NCBI RefSeq assembly: GCF_003261635.1
Contig: NZ_QFXK01000038.1
Coordinates: 1-64,000, forward strand
Source: Kribbella monticola
Lineage (GTDB): Bacteria > Actinomycetota > Actinomycetes > Propionibacteriales > Kribbellaceae
Direction of reading: 5' to 3'
DNA: 64,000 nucleotides
The first letter of the stretch is position 1; each line of letters opens with the position of its first letter. Below the pieces are notes generated by a model, which saw only the letters and a list, made by a program, of their open reading frames with translations, was not told where the DNA came from and ran no database searches. Positions 27,315 to 36,811 of the stretch are shown here, in pieces. A program made the translations under genes and the position numbers.

Positions 27315-28451
27315 GTGTCCGTCAACCGCCTGCTCCGCGTCGGCACCGTCGCCGTGGCATCCCTCGGCGTCCTCGCTCTGAGCGCCTGTGGCAGTGACCC
27401 GGAGCCGTCCGGCTCCTCGAACCCGTCGAGTTCCGGCTCGACCTCCGCCTCCGGCGGCGACTGCCCGAAGGGCACGCTGAACGCCGAGGGCTCCACGGCG
27501 CAGAAGAACGCCATCGAGGAAGTCATCGCCAAGTACAACGAGAAGTGCGCCGACGTCACGGTGAACTACAACCCGACCGGTTCCGGTGCGGGCATCAAGC
27601 AGTTCAACGCGAGCCAGGTCGACTTCGCCGGTTCGGACTCGGCGCTGAAGACCGTGGCCACCGACGGCGGTGAGACCGAGGCGGCCGCCGCGGCCAAGCG
27701 CTGCCAGGGCAGCCCGGCGCTGAACCTGCCGATGGTGATCGGCCCGATCACGGTCGCCTACAACGTCGACGGCCTGGACAAGCTGGTCCTGGACGGCCCG
27801 ACCGCCGCGAAGATCTTCCAGGGCACCATCAAGGCCTGGAACGACCCGGCGATCGCGAAGCTGAACGCCGGCGCGAAGTTGCCGTCGGCACCGATCGCGG
27901 TCTTCTTCCGCTCGGACGAGTCCGGTACCACCGAGAACTTCGCCAAGTACCTGTCCGCCGCGGGCGGCGGCGCCTGGACCGGCAAGCCGGCCAAGAAGTG
28001 GACCGGCACGGGCGCCGGCAAGGAGAAGTCGGCCGGTGTGGCCGAGGGCGTCAAGAGCACCAAGAACTCGATCACCTACGTCGAGTGGTCCTACGCCATC
28101 GACAACAAGCTCGGCATCGCGCAGATCGACACCGGCGCCGGACCGGTCGAGCTGACCGCCGACTCCGCTTCGAAGGCGCTCGCCGCGGCCAAGCCGGCCG
28201 GTACCGGTAGCGACCTGGCGCTGAAGCTGGACTACGCGACCAAGGCCCCGGGTGCGTACCCGATCATCCTGGCCACGTACGAGATCGCCTGCAGCAAGGG
28301 CCTGAGCGCCGAGAAGACCGCTCTGGTGAAGAGCTTCCTGAGCTACTTCGCCAGCGCCGACGGCCAGGGCGCGCTGACCGATCTGCACTACGCGCCGCTC
28401 CCCGAGGAGCTGCGGACGAAGGTCGACGCGGCCATCCAGTCGATCAGCTGA
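27315..28451 (+). CDS. pstS: Phosphate-binding lipoprotein PstS
   Basis: 378 aa. Signal peptide with lipobox LSAC (Cys24), Ser/Gly-rich linker, then the periplasmic-binding fold with phosphate-loop motifs AEGSTAQKNAIEEV, NYNPTGSGAGIKQF, FAGSDSALK and RSDESGTTENF. It delivers phosphate to the PstCA channel. GTG start at 27315. First gene of pstSCAB behind PHO boxes; about 100 bp to pstC. Confidence 0.97.
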   Translation: MSVNRLLRVGTVAVASLGVLALSACGSDPEPSGSSNPSSSGSTSASGGDCPKGTLNAEGSTAQKNAIEEVIAKYNEKCADVTVNYNPTGSGAGIKQFNASQVDFAGSDSALKTVATDGGETEAAAAAKRCQGSPALNLPMVIGPITVAYNVDGLDKLVLDGPTAAKIFQGTIKAWNDPAIAKLNAGAKLPSAPIAVFFRSDESGTTENFAKYLSAAGGGAWTGKPAKKWTGTGAGKEKSAGVAEGVKSTKNSITYVEWSYAIDNKLGIAQIDTGAGPVELTADSASKALAAAKPAGTGSDLALKLDYATKAPGAYPIILATYEIACSKGLSAEKTALVKSFLSYFASADGQGALTDLHYAPLPEELRTKVDAAIQSIS

Positions 28452-28550
28452 ACTGACTACCGCAGTACGTCGTGAGGTGAGCCTCGGCCGGTTTCCGCGG
28501 CCGGGGCTTCGCCTCGTAAGCCATCGACTCAGGCGCTTGGAGCAGCACCC

Positions 28551-29648
28551 ATGAGTAGTACAGACGGCACGGCACCGCCCGACCCGCCGGCCGGTGAGCC
28601 ATCGGCCGGCGAGCCACCGGCTCGTGCGACACCGGCTGCTGAGGCACCGGCGAAGAACCTCGACCTCGGGCCGGTCGGACATCTCGGCGACCGGCTGTTC
28701 GCCGGACTCGCCCGCGGATCCGGCGGGCTGGTGGTCCTGATCGTCGCGTTCGTCGGTATCTTCCTGCTGGCACTGGCGATCCCGGCGCTGGCCGACGACA
28801 AGAGCAGCTTCCTGTTCTCCCGGATCTGGGAGCCGGGCGGCGCGGACCCCAAGTTCGGTATCGCGGCCCTCTTCTACACGACGCTGATCAGTTCGGTGAT
28901 CGCGATGGTGATCGCGGTCCCGATCGCGGTCGGCGTCGCCTTGTTCACCACGTACTACGCCCCGAAGCGGCTGGCCGCGCCGGTCGCGCACGCGGTCGAC
29001 CTGCTCGCCGCGGTGCCCTCGATCATCTACGGCCTGTGGGGCATCCTCTTCTTCGCACCGATCCTGCGCCCGGTGATCGACGGTCTCGCGGACGCGCTCG
29101 GCTGGATCCCGTTGTTCGAGAAGCCGGCCAGCGAGGACCTCGGCGTCGTGTTCACCGCGTCCGTCGTACTGGCGATCATGATCCTGCCCGTCGTCACCGC
29201 GATCAGCCGGGAGATCTTCGCGCAGACCCCGGTCACCCATCGCGAGGGCGCGCTGGCCCTCGGCGCCACCCGCTGGGAGATGATCCGGATGGCGGTCCTG
29301 CCGTACGGGCGCTCCGGCGTGGTCAGCGCCTCGATGCTCGGTCTCGGCCGGGCGCTCGGCGAGACCATCGCCGTACTGATCATCCTGTCGGTGCCGAACG
29401 GCAACGACCCGTGGAACTCGTCGATCTTCGCCGGCGGCGAGACGTTCGCCTCGAAGATCGCCAACAACGCCGCCGAGTTCGACTCGCCGGAGAAGACCGG
29501 CGCGTACATCGCGGCCGGCCTGGTGCTGTTCGTGGTGACCTTCCTGGTCAACTCGGCCGCGCGGATCATCGTTGCCCGCAGTACGCCGGGAGGTAAGCGG
29601 CAACGCAGGCCCCGCCCGGACAAGGCCCTCGAAGGAGCGACTCCGTGA
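28551..29648 (+). CDS. pstC: Phosphate ABC transporter permease PstC
   Basis: 365 aa. A Pro/Ala-rich cytoplasmic head of about 45 residues precedes six or so membrane helices. The permease EAA loop is REGALALGATRWEMIRMAVLP, with the GLGRALGETIAVLIILS signature of PstC/PstA. It forms the channel with PstA. The stop overlaps the pstA GTG. Confidence 0.96.
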   Translation: MSSTDGTAPPDPPAGEPSAGEPPARATPAAEAPAKNLDLGPVGHLGDRLFAGLARGSGGLVVLIVAFVGIFLLALAIPALADDKSSFLFSRIWEPGGADPKFGIAALFYTTLISSVIAMVIAVPIAVGVALFTTYYAPKRLAAPVAHAVDLLAAVPSIIYGLWGILFFAPILRPVIDGLADALGWIPLFEKPASEDLGVVFTASVVLAIMILPVVTAISREIFAQTPVTHREGALALGATRWEMIRMAVLPYGRSGVVSASMLGLGRALGETIAVLIILSVPNGNDPWNSSIFAGGETFASKIANNAAEFDSPEKTGAYIAAGLVLFVVTFLVNSAARIIVARSTPGGKRQRRPRPDKALEGATP

Positions 29649-30568
29649 CCACCACCCTCGCCGCCAACCGGCCGGCGTACGACGGCAAGGCGCTCGACCT
29701 CACCGGGAAGTCCGGCGCCCGGGCGTTCCGGAACACGCTGGCGACCGTGCTGATCGTCCTTTGCTTCCTGATCGCGCTCGTCCCGCTGCTGTGGATCCTG
29801 TGGACCGTGGTGAGCAAGGGCTACCACCTGCTCCTGGACGCGAACTGGTGGAGCCAGTCCCAGCGCGGCATCACCGTACGGCGAGTCGGCGGCGGCGCGT
29901 ACCACGCGATCATGGGCACTCTGATCATGTCGCTGCTGTGCGCGCTGATCGCCGTACCGATCGCCGTGATGGGCGCGGTCTACCTGGTCGAGTACGGCAA
30001 GGGCACCAAGGCGGCCAAGGTCGTCAGCTTCATGATCGACATCCTCACCGGTGTGCCGTCGATCGTCGCCGCACTGTTCGTCTACGCGGTCTGGATCACC
30101 GTGCTCGGCTTCAACCGAGTCGGGTTCGCGGTCTCGCTGGCCCTTGTCCTGCTGATGTTGCCGGTCGTGCTGCGCTCCACCGAGGAGATGCTGAAGCTAG
30201 TCCCGGACGAGTTGCGCGAGGCGGCGTACGCGCTCGGCGTACCGAAGTGGAAGACGATCCTCAAGATCGTCGTCCCGACGGCTTTCGGCGGCATCATCAC
30301 CGGCGTGATGCTCGGTCTGGCCCGGGTGATGGGTGAGACCGCGCCGCTGCTGATCCTGGTCGGCTACTCCAAGAACATCAACACGAACCCGTTCGACGGT
30401 TTCATGGGCGCGCTGCCCACGATGATCAACCAGGACCGGACCGAACTGGCGCTGCAGCCGGCCGCGGACCGGGTCTGGGCGGCGGCGCTCACGCTGATCC
30501 TGCTGGTCCTCCTGCTCAACATCCTGGCCCGCACCATCGCGCGGTTCAGCACCATCAAGTCCAAATAG
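29645..30568 (+). CDS. pstA: Phosphate ABC transporter permease PstA
   Basis: 307 aa with six membrane segments. The EAA loop is LREAAYALGVPKWKTILKIV and the family phrase GLARVMGETAPLLILVGY is present. GTG at 29645 overlaps the pstC TGA, so translation is coupled. pstB follows after 20 bp. Confidence 0.96.
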   Translation: MTTTLAANRPAYDGKALDLTGKSGARAFRNTLATVLIVLCFLIALVPLLWILWTVVSKGYHLLLDANWWSQSQRGITVRRVGGGAYHAIMGTLIMSLLCALIAVPIAVMGAVYLVEYGKGTKAAKVVSFMIDILTGVPSIVAALFVYAVWITVLGFNRVGFAVSLALVLLMLPVVLRSTEEMLKLVPDELREAAYALGVPKWKTILKIVVPTAFGGIITGVMLGLARVMGETAPLLILVGYSKNINTNPFDGFMGALPTMINQDRTELALQPAADRVWAAALTLILLVLLLNILARTIARFSTIKSK

Positions 30569-30588
30569 TCGAGAGGCACTGAGTCGAT

Positions 30589-31365
30589 ATGGCGAAACGC
30601 ATCGAGGTCAGCGGCCTCAACGTCTACTACGGCGACTTCAAGGCCGTCGAGGACGTGTCGATGACGATCGAACCCCGGTCCGTCACGGCCTTCATCGGCC
30701 CGTCCGGCTGCGGCAAGTCCACCTACCTGCGCACCCTGAACCGGATGCACGAAGTCATCCCCGGCGCCCGGGTCGAAGGCAAGGTCGTGCTCGACGACCA
30801 GGACCTGTACGCACCGGGCATCGATCCGGTCGCCGTACGCCGGGTCGTCGGCATGGTCTTCCAGCGGCCGAACCCGTTCCCGACCATGTCGATCTTCGAC
30901 AACGTCGCGTCCGGGCTCCGGCTGAACGGCGTCAAGGACCGCAAGAAACTGGCCGAGGTGGTCGAGGCGTCGCTCAAGGGCGCCAACCTCTGGAACGAGG
31001 TCAAGGACCGGCTCGACAAGCCCGGTGCGGGTCTTTCCGGCGGCCAGCAGCAGCGGTTGTGCATCGCGCGAGCGATCGCGGTCGAGCCCGAGGTGATCCT
31101 GATGGACGAGCCCTGCTCGGCCCTCGACCCGATCTCCACGCTGGCGATCGAGGACCTGATCGAGAAGCTCAAGGACCGCTTCACCGTCGTCATCGTCACC
31201 CACAACATGCAGCAAGCAGCCCGCGTCTCCGACCAGACCGCCTTCTTCAACCTCGCCGCCACCGGCAAACCGGGCCGGCTGATCGAGATGGGCCCCACGA
31301 AGCAGATCTTCTCCAACCCCAACGAAAAAGCCACCGAGGACTACATCACCGGCCGCTTCGGCTGA
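30589..31365 (+). CDS. pstB: Phosphate ABC transporter ATPase PstB
   Basis: 258 aa, standard length. Walker A is GPSGCGKST near residue 36, the signature is [16 protein letters not shown], and Walker B is [13 protein letters not shown], followed by the switch His in [13 protein letters not shown]. It powers phosphate uptake through PstCA. Last gene of the operon; a strong hairpin follows. No phoU is attached here. Confidence 0.97.
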   Translation: MAKRIEVSGLNVYYGDFKAVEDVSMTIEPRSVTAFIGPSGCGKSTYLRTLNRMHEVIPGARVEGKVVLDDQDLYAPGIDPVAVRRVVGMVFQRPNPFPTMSIFDNVASGLRLNGVKDRKKLAEVVEASLKGANLWNEVKDRLDKPGAGLSGGQQQRLCIARAIAVEPEVILMDEPCSALDPISTLAIEDLIEKLKDRFTVVIVTHNMQQAARVSDQTAFFNLAATGKPGRLIEMGPTKQIFSNPNEKATEDYITGRFG

Positions 31366-31379
31366 GTTCCCTCGTACTG

Positions 31380-31409
31380 CGGAGGAGCAGTCCCCACGCT
31401 GCTCCTCCG
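31380..31409 (+). terminator. Terminator of the pst operon
   Basis: Perfect 11-bp stem: CGGAGGAGCAG (31380-31390) with CTGCTCCTCCG (31399-31409), loop of eight. Confidence 0.8.
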
Positions 31410-31515
31410 GTCGCAACTGCAAAGGCGAGCGCCTATCTTCCTCTCAAACAAGGGATTGCTTGCCAACACGATGCCCACAGCAACACCCGATGCGAGCTAA
31501 CCAACAGCGCTTCGC

Positions 31516-31977
31516 TCAGAACAGATTGCGTAACACGCCGTACAAAGCCATCGCCGCGAGGAACGCCAGCGGTACGACGCGTTGTAGGCGCGCCCCGAAC
31601 CGGGGCCGAGGCAGGCGGAACCGGGTGAGGCGTTCCAGCGTCCAGGTGAGCAGCATGTATCCGACCAGCGCTGCTACGACGGGGAGAACCACGAACATGG
31701 GTGGGTTGTACGACCAGGCTCGTCCGGGATCTCCTTGCAGGAAAGCCGCCGCCATTCTCGTGGTACCGCAGAACGGGCAGTTCAGGCCGGTGATCGCGTG
31801 GAAGGGGCACGGGAGGCCGATGCGGCCGTTGGAGAGGCTGTTGACTCCGGCAAGTACTGCGCCGCCGGCCAGGGTGGCTGCCAGTCCGAGGACGCGGCGG
31901 TCCAGGGGCTCCGGTCCAGTTGGTAGTGCGCCTGGTTCCGGCTGGGCGTCTGGACGCATAGGGTGTGCCGGATACAT
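31516..31977 (-). CDS. DUF2752 membrane protein
   Basis: 153 aa from the ATG at 31977, which has TACCGT six bases upstream (leaderless layout). Residues 30-48 and two later stretches are membrane helices. The DUF2752 core is CPFHAITGLNCPFCGTTRM, with three Cys and a conserved TR, followed by FLQGDPGRAWSYNPPMF. Function unknown. Divergent from the RDD cluster; in many actinomycetes DUF2752 genes neighbour RDD or TM2-type proteins. Confidence 0.88.
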   Translation of the reverse strand: MYPAHPMRPDAQPEPGALPTGPEPLDRRVLGLAATLAGGAVLAGVNSLSNGRIGLPCPFHAITGLNCPFCGTTRMAAAFLQGDPGRAWSYNPPMFVVLPVVAALVGYMLLTWTLERLTRFRLPRPRFGARLQRVVPLAFLAAMALYGVLRNLF

Positions 31978-32095
31978 GGGACCACGGTAACCGCTTCGGC
32001 GCTGTGGATCCGGGCTCCCCGGAGCGGTGCGTAGCCGGTGAGCCGCAATATCGCTAGCCTGCAGTGACTCCTCAACCATTCAAGAAGGGACCGTC

Positions 32096-32944
32096 GTGAG
32101 CACTCCGACGCCACCACCGGGTTTCGACCCGCAGAACCCGAACCAGCCGGGCGAGCCCGACCAGACGCCCGAGCAGCCGGGTCAGTACGGTCAGCAGCCG
32201 GGGCAGTACGGACAGTCTCCCCAAGACGGCCAGCCGGGCCAGTACGGTCAGCCGGGTCAGTACGGGCAGCAGCCCGGACAGTACGGCCAGACCCCCGACC
32301 AGCCGGGCCAGTACGGTCAGCCAGGCCAGTACGGCCAGCCGGGCCAGCCGCAGTACGGGCAGCAGCCGGGGCAGTACGGCCAGCCGGGTCAGTACCCGGG
32401 GCAGCCGGCTCAGTACGGCCAGGGCGGCGCCGCACCGGGCCAGCCGGGTGGGTACGGGCAGCAGCCCTATGGCCAGCAGCCGGGCGCGTACGGCCAGCAG
32501 CCGTACGGCGCGCAGCCCTACGGCGCCTACGGGTACGGCGGCGCGGTGGGTGGCAACCTCGCGACCTGGCCGGTCCGGGTCGGCGCCTTCCTGATCGACG
32601 CGATCATCTACGGCATCCCGATCGGTATCGGTAACGCCCTGAGCAGCAACGGCTCCTCGATCATCAGCCTGCTGTTCACGCTGATCGGTATTGGCGTCTG
32701 GATCTACAACCGGATCATCCAGCAGGGCCAGACCGGCCAGAGCTGGGGCAAGAAGGCGGTCGGCCTCAAGCTGATCACCGCCGACACCGGCCAGAACGTC
32801 GGCCCGGGCAAGGCGTTCCTGCGCGAGCTGACCCACATCCTGGACGGCCTGCCGTGTTACCTCGGCTACCTGTGGCCGCTGTGGGACGAGAAGAAGCAGA
32901 CCTTCGCGGACAAGATCAACAACACCTACGTCATCAAGCTCTGA
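32096..32944 (+). CDS. RDD family protein with long QYGQPGQ tail
   Basis: 282 aa. Residues 20-145 are a repetitive cytoplasmic head made of about 15 variants of PGQYGQ, ending in a Tyr/Gly/Ala-rich stretch. Residues 155-282 are the RDD domain: [54 protein letters not shown] and the ending [22 protein letters not shown] start with AAGGGA upstream. First of three consecutive RDD genes. The Gln/Gly/Tyr head may drive clustering or wall contact (inference). Confidence 0.9.
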   Translation: MSTPTPPPGFDPQNPNQPGEPDQTPEQPGQYGQQPGQYGQSPQDGQPGQYGQPGQYGQQPGQYGQTPDQPGQYGQPGQYGQPGQPQYGQQPGQYGQPGQYPGQPAQYGQGGAAPGQPGGYGQQPYGQQPGAYGQQPYGAQPYGAYGYGGAVGGNLATWPVRVGAFLIDAIIYGIPIGIGNALSSNGSSIISLLFTLIGIGVWIYNRIIQQGQTGQSWGKKAVGLKLITADTGQNVGPGKAFLRELTHILDGLPCYLGYLWPLWDEKKQTFADKINNTYVIKL

Positions 32945-32962
32945 CGTAGCACCGCACATCCG

Positions 32963-32991
32963 AACGCCGTGGCCGACAAGGCCACGGCGTT
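32963..32991 (+). terminator. Intercistronic hairpin between RDD genes 1 and 2
   Basis: AACGCCGTGGCC and GGCCACGGCGTT form a perfect 12-bp stem with a 5-nt loop. The downstream T-run is short, so it could terminate or protect the first transcript. Confidence 0.7.
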
Positions 32992-33041
32992 TCGGCGTTC
33001 CCGCCCGGTACGAAATACTCGGCGCGACAGAAAGGAGTCCC

Positions 33042-33674
33042 GTGAGCACCCCTCCCCTAGGCCCACAGGACAACCCCGACCCGTACTACGGTGCGCCGGG
33101 CCAACCGCAGTACGGCCAGCAGCCGGGGCAACCAGGGCAACCGCAGTACGGGCAGCCGCATCCCCAGCAGGCTTATGGCCAACCGCAGAACCCTTACTCG
33201 TACGGGTTCGGCTACGGCCCTCCTGGTGGCGCGGAGCTGGCCAACTGGGGCCCACGCGTCGGTGCGGCCCTCCTCGACGGTCTGGTCAGTGGCGTCCCGG
33301 TCATGTTCTGCTACGCGATCTTCCTCGCCAACGTGCTGTCCCGCGCAGACCGCTCCTATCCCGATGACCGTCCAGAGGCCTGGGCTGTCGTCGTCCTTCT
33401 GCTCGGTGGACTCGCCAGCCTCAGCCTGTGGATCTGGAATCGCGTGATCCGGCAGGGCAGCACGGGGCAGAGCGTCGGCAAGAGCGCGCTGCACCTGAAA
33501 CTCGTCGATGCCCGGACCTATCAACCGATCGGGCCCGGTAAAGCGCTCGGACGTGACCTGCTGCGCGGCATCTTCGACCAGGCCTGCTTCCTCAATTCGC
33601 TCTGGCCGTTGTGGGACGACCAGAAACAAACGTGGCACGACAAGGTGCTCAACACCTACGTGGTGAAGGTCTGA
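33042..33674 (+). CDS. RDD family protein (second of three)
   Basis: 210 aa. The head (residues 1-60) is Pro/Gln/Tyr-rich with PQYGQ units. The RDD domain starts at GPRVGAALLDGLVSGVPVMF and continues with GSTGQSVGKSALHLKLVD and the family ending LWDDQKQTWHDKVLNTYVV. GTG at 33042 has AAAGGAG upstream. Its TGA overlaps the next ATG (TGATG). Confidence 0.9.
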   Translation: MSTPPLGPQDNPDPYYGAPGQPQYGQQPGQPGQPQYGQPHPQQAYGQPQNPYSYGFGYGPPGGAELANWGPRVGAALLDGLVSGVPVMFCYAIFLANVLSRADRSYPDDRPEAWAVVVLLLGGLASLSLWIWNRVIRQGSTGQSVGKSALHLKLVDARTYQPIGPGKALGRDLLRGIFDQACFLNSLWPLWDDQKQTWHDKVLNTYVVKV

Positions 33675-34276
33675 TGTCATACCCAGGACAGCCAGGACAG
33701 CCCGGGCAACCAGGCGGATACCCACCAGGACAGCCGGGACAGTTTCCGCCCGGGCAACCCGGCGGCAACCAGGGGCTGCAGCCCTACAGCCCGGTCCAGC
33801 CGGGCTACGACCCTTACCACCAAGGCGGTTACGGCTTCGCACCGCTCGGTGGCGGCCAGCTGGCCGGCTGGGGGTCACGGGTCGGCGCGTCGATCATCGA
33901 CAGCCTGTTCGCGTTGCTTCCGGTCCCGATCGGCGTGGTCGCCGGCGTCGCGATCTCCGGCAGCATGGAGCAGATGACCGACTCGGGCCGGACCGCGATG
34001 GCAGTCGGCTACCTGGCGTACTTCGTGCTGATCATCTGGAACCGGATCATCCGCCAGGGCCGGACCGGGCAGAGTCTCGGGAAGAAGGTGCTCGGCCTGA
34101 AACTCGTTGCCAAGAGCACCGGACGGCCGCTGGGCGTCGGCCGGTGCCTGGGGCGCGAGGTGTGCGGGATCTTTCTGGCCAACCTATGCTTCCTCGACCT
34201 GCTCTGGCCGCTGTGGGACCAGCAGCACCAGACGTGGCACGACAAGGTCGTCGCCAGCATCGTCGTCAAGCAGTAG
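33674..34276 (+). CDS. RDD family protein (third of three)
   Basis: 200 aa from the ATG at 33674, coupled to the previous gene. Head of PGQPGQ/PPGQPG units (residues 1-55), then GSRVGASIIDSLFALLPVPI, GRTGQSLGKKVLGLKLV, and the closing LWDQQHQTWHDKVVASIVV. The three tandem genes look like local duplicates that diverged in the head region. Confidence 0.9.
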   Translation: MSYPGQPGQPGQPGGYPPGQPGQFPPGQPGGNQGLQPYSPVQPGYDPYHQGGYGFAPLGGGQLAGWGSRVGASIIDSLFALLPVPIGVVAGVAISGSMEQMTDSGRTAMAVGYLAYFVLIIWNRIIRQGRTGQSLGKKVLGLKLVAKSTGRPLGVGRCLGREVCGIFLANLCFLDLLWPLWDQQHQTWHDKVVASIVVKQ

Positions 34277-34278
34277 CA

Positions 34279-34312
34279 CCTGCCGGTGGCACCGCGAGAT
34301 GCCACCGGCAGG
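34279..34312. terminator. Hairpin between convergent RDD and GH20 genes
   Basis: Perfect 13-bp stem (CCTGCCGGTGGCA with TGCCACCGGCAGG), loop of eight, just after the RDD stop and before the GH20 stop. Confidence 0.85.
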
Positions 34313-34319
34313 ACAAGCT

Positions 34320-36677
34320 TCAGACCTTGGTCAGAGTCCAGCTTTGCAACGCTGTACCGGTGTTCGGCTGCTGGACGAGCAGCGCTCCACTCGTTGCCGA
34401 CGCCGCCGTGATCGCCTGTCCGCTCGCGGCCGAGACAATTGCGTTGCCCCCGGCGACAGTGGCGAGTTTCCATTTCTGGTTGGCGTTTCCACTGCAGCCG
34501 TACTGGATGATCGCCGCGCCCGCGGCATTCGAGCTGCCGTAGAGATCCACGCAGAGTCCACTGCTGACGTTCTTCAGCGTGAACGTGCTGTCACTGTTGA
34601 CAGTGGCAACGAATTTCTGATTCGCCCCGGAATGCGGATTGTAGACAGTCAGTTGGGTGCCCGCCGTGGTGGAGGAAGCCGGCACGTCGATGGCCAGCCC
34701 GCTGTTCTTGATCTGGTACGTCGCCCCCGACTGAATCGCCGGACCGTAGACCTCGAACTCGTAGAGCGAATAGCCGTACGTCGTACCGCGGGCAACCCCC
34801 TGCATCCGCACGTATCGGCCCGTGCCGGTCAAGCCGGTCAGGTCGTCGATTCCACCGTCACCTGCTGCTGTCGTGTAGATGGTCGTCCAAGTCGCGTTGT
34901 CGTTGGACACCTGGATTTGATAGCCCTTGCCGTAGGCAGTTTCCCAGCGCAGCTTGACTCGCTCGATCGGCACAGCGGCGCCGAGGTCGACGGTGATCCA
35001 CTCGTTGTCGTTGTAAGCGCTGGACCAACGCGTGCTCAGCTCGCTGTCGACCGCATTGGCCGCCACCAGACTCGACGTTTCGGTGCTCGAAGCCGTCACC
35101 GGCTTACCGGCGGCGAGGTTCCCGTCCTGCACGGTTGACGGCCACGCCGGGTTGCGCCCGATGGTGGAGATCACGGAGATGAAGTTCGACCACGGTGTGC
35201 TGAGCTTGGGCGAACCCCAGGTCTGCTGCGCCACCATGCGCAGTCCGTCGCGGATGTCGGAGGCGATCCGGTCCTGGGTGGCCGCGTCAGGGTTGTCGCA
35301 CCAGACGTGCAGCTTGGTGCCCAGGTTCTTGGCCTTCGACGCCTCGGTGATGGTCTGGCTGCCCTGGAACAGATCGGGAGTCCAGGTGTCGTAGCCCCAT
35401 TGGCTGCCGGGCCCACCAGGCCCGCCCTGATAGAGCACGTAGTACGTCGGATCCCAGCTCTCGTTGGAGATCAGGTGCCCGCCGTCGATGAGCGCCTGCG
35501 GGGACTGGCCGTAGTTGTACCAGAATTCGAGGATGACGTTCGGGTTCACGGTGACGGCCGAGCCGCCGCCGATGCCGTCGTTCCAGGCCCGGGTGGTCTT
35601 GCCTGCGGCACGGACGATGTCGTTCGCCCAGTTGATGAAACCGAGGTAGGCGTCCTTGCCGATCGCGTTGGCGCCGTAGGTGGCCTTGGCGTACGTCTCG
35701 AGCTGCGGGAAGTCGCTGTAGTTCCCGATCTGGTACTCGTCGGCGCCGATGTGGAAGTACGGGCCCGGGAACAGCGCGAGGTACTCCTGGTAGAGGTCGC
35801 GGAGCAGCGTGTAGGTGCCGGGTTTACTCAGGTCGATGTTGCCGTTCTGTACCGCGCCGGTCTTGCTGACCAGCCTCAGTTCGGGATGCGCGTTGAGCAC
35901 CTGGGTCAGGTGACCGGGCGCGTCGATCTCCGGCACGACGACGATCTTGTACTTCGCGGCCAGCGCGATCAGGTCGCGTACTTCGGCCTTGGTCAGGTGA
36001 TCGGCCGAGACGACCTCCGGGTGTGAGGTGCTCTCGATCCGGAAGCCCTGGTGGTCGTTCAGGTGCAGGTGGAGGTAGTTCAGCTTGAGATAGGCCAGTT
36101 CCTTCACGTGGTCCTTCAGCCACTGGGCCGTGAAGTATTTGCGCCCGGCATCGATCATCAGGCCACGCTCGGGCTTGAGCGGCCAGTCGCGCGCGGTGCC
36201 CTGCGGGATCGCGTTGCTCTGCTTGAGCAGTTGGAGGACCGTGCGCGTGCCGTAGAAGGCGCCCCTGTCGTCGCGGGCGGTGATGCTGATCCGGTCCGTG
36301 ACCGACAACGCGTATCCCTCGGTACCGAGAGCTGTGTCGGTGGACCCGAGGGCGAGGTAGATGTCGCCGGCGCGCAGATCGGCCGTCGTACCGGTCGTTT
36401 CCGTCGGCGTTCGGCCTGTCAGGGCGCGGAGATCATCGGCGAAGACCTGGCTGGTCGTCGCCAAAGTGGTCGCCTGGGCGGTCGAGCGGACGATCCGGGT
36501 CGCGCTGGAGTAGCTGAACGAACCGGTGCCACCGGTCCACTCCTGCAGGGCGGGAATCGTCTGTGGTCTGGGGTTGGACGTGGTCTGCGCGGTCGCCGGA
36601 ACGACCGTCACCGAAAGGGTGGCGGCCGAAGCGACGACGAGGGCGAGTGCACCGAGCAGCGGTTTCAGGGGCCTCAT
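34320..36677 (-). CDS. Secreted GH20 beta-hexosaminidase with CBM32 and ricin-type lectin
   Basis: 785 aa. Signal peptide (LLGALALVVASAATLSVTVV, cut near ATAQ). Residues 35-150 are the GH20 N-terminal domain; 155-500 the catalytic barrel, with RGLMIDAGRKYFTAQWLKD, LHLHLNDHQGFR and the Asp-Glu pair in FHIGADEYQ near residue 313. Residues 510-640 are an F5/8-type (CBM32) module, and 645-785 a ricin B lectin with QxW-like repeats (NQKFVATV, NQKWKLATV, LQSWTLTKV). It releases terminal N-acetylhexosamine or lacto-N-biose; GADEY rather than GGDE recalls lacto-N-biosidases. The ATG at 36677 has GAGG eight bases upstream. Confidence 0.92.
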   Translation of the reverse strand: MRPLKPLLGALALVVASAATLSVTVVPATAQTTSNPRPQTIPALQEWTGGTGSFSYSSATRIVRSTAQATTLATTSQVFADDLRALTGRTPTETTGTTADLRAGDIYLALGSTDTALGTEGYALSVTDRISITARDDRGAFYGTRTVLQLLKQSNAIPQGTARDWPLKPERGLMIDAGRKYFTAQWLKDHVKELAYLKLNYLHLHLNDHQGFRIESTSHPEVVSADHLTKAEVRDLIALAAKYKIVVVPEIDAPGHLTQVLNAHPELRLVSKTGAVQNGNIDLSKPGTYTLLRDLYQEYLALFPGPYFHIGADEYQIGNYSDFPQLETYAKATYGANAIGKDAYLGFINWANDIVRAAGKTTRAWNDGIGGGSAVTVNPNVILEFWYNYGQSPQALIDGGHLISNESWDPTYYVLYQGGPGGPGSQWGYDTWTPDLFQGSQTITEASKAKNLGTKLHVWCDNPDAATQDRIASDIRDGLRMVAQQTWGSPKLSTPWSNFISVISTIGRNPAWPSTVQDGNLAAGKPVTASSTETSSLVAANAVDSELSTRWSSAYNDNEWITVDLGAAVPIERVKLRWETAYGKGYQIQVSNDNATWTTIYTTAAGDGGIDDLTGLTGTGRYVRMQGVARGTTYGYSLYEFEVYGPAIQSGATYQIKNSGLAIDVPASSTTAGTQLTVYNPHSGANQKFVATVNSDSTFTLKNVSSGLCVDLYGSSNAAGAAIIQYGCSGNANQKWKLATVAGGNAIVSAASGQAITAASATSGALLVQQPNTGTALQSWTLTKV

Positions 36678-36773
36678 CGCGATCCTCACAAGAGCGGGGC
36701 GGAGACAGGATCGTGCGCGGCAGGCGAGGTGAAGTCAAGAGCAAACTGCGCATAGCTAGCGAATTACGTCAGG

Positions 36774-36785
36774 TTATGCGCATAA
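36774..36785. promoter_or_regulatory. Palindrome upstream of the GH20 gene
   Basis: TTATGCGCATAA is a perfect 12-bp palindrome about 97 bp before the GH20 start, in an AT-richer patch. A half-like GCGCATA occurs at 36748-36754. It could be an operator for a sugar-responsive regulator. Confidence 0.4.
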
Positions 36786-36811
36786 ACAGTCAAAGCCTGC
36801 GCCGATATCGC

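Noticed and set aside
27261-29603. 780-aa minus-strand frame
   Set aside because: Antisense of pstS and pstC; Arg/Gly/Asp-rich shadow.
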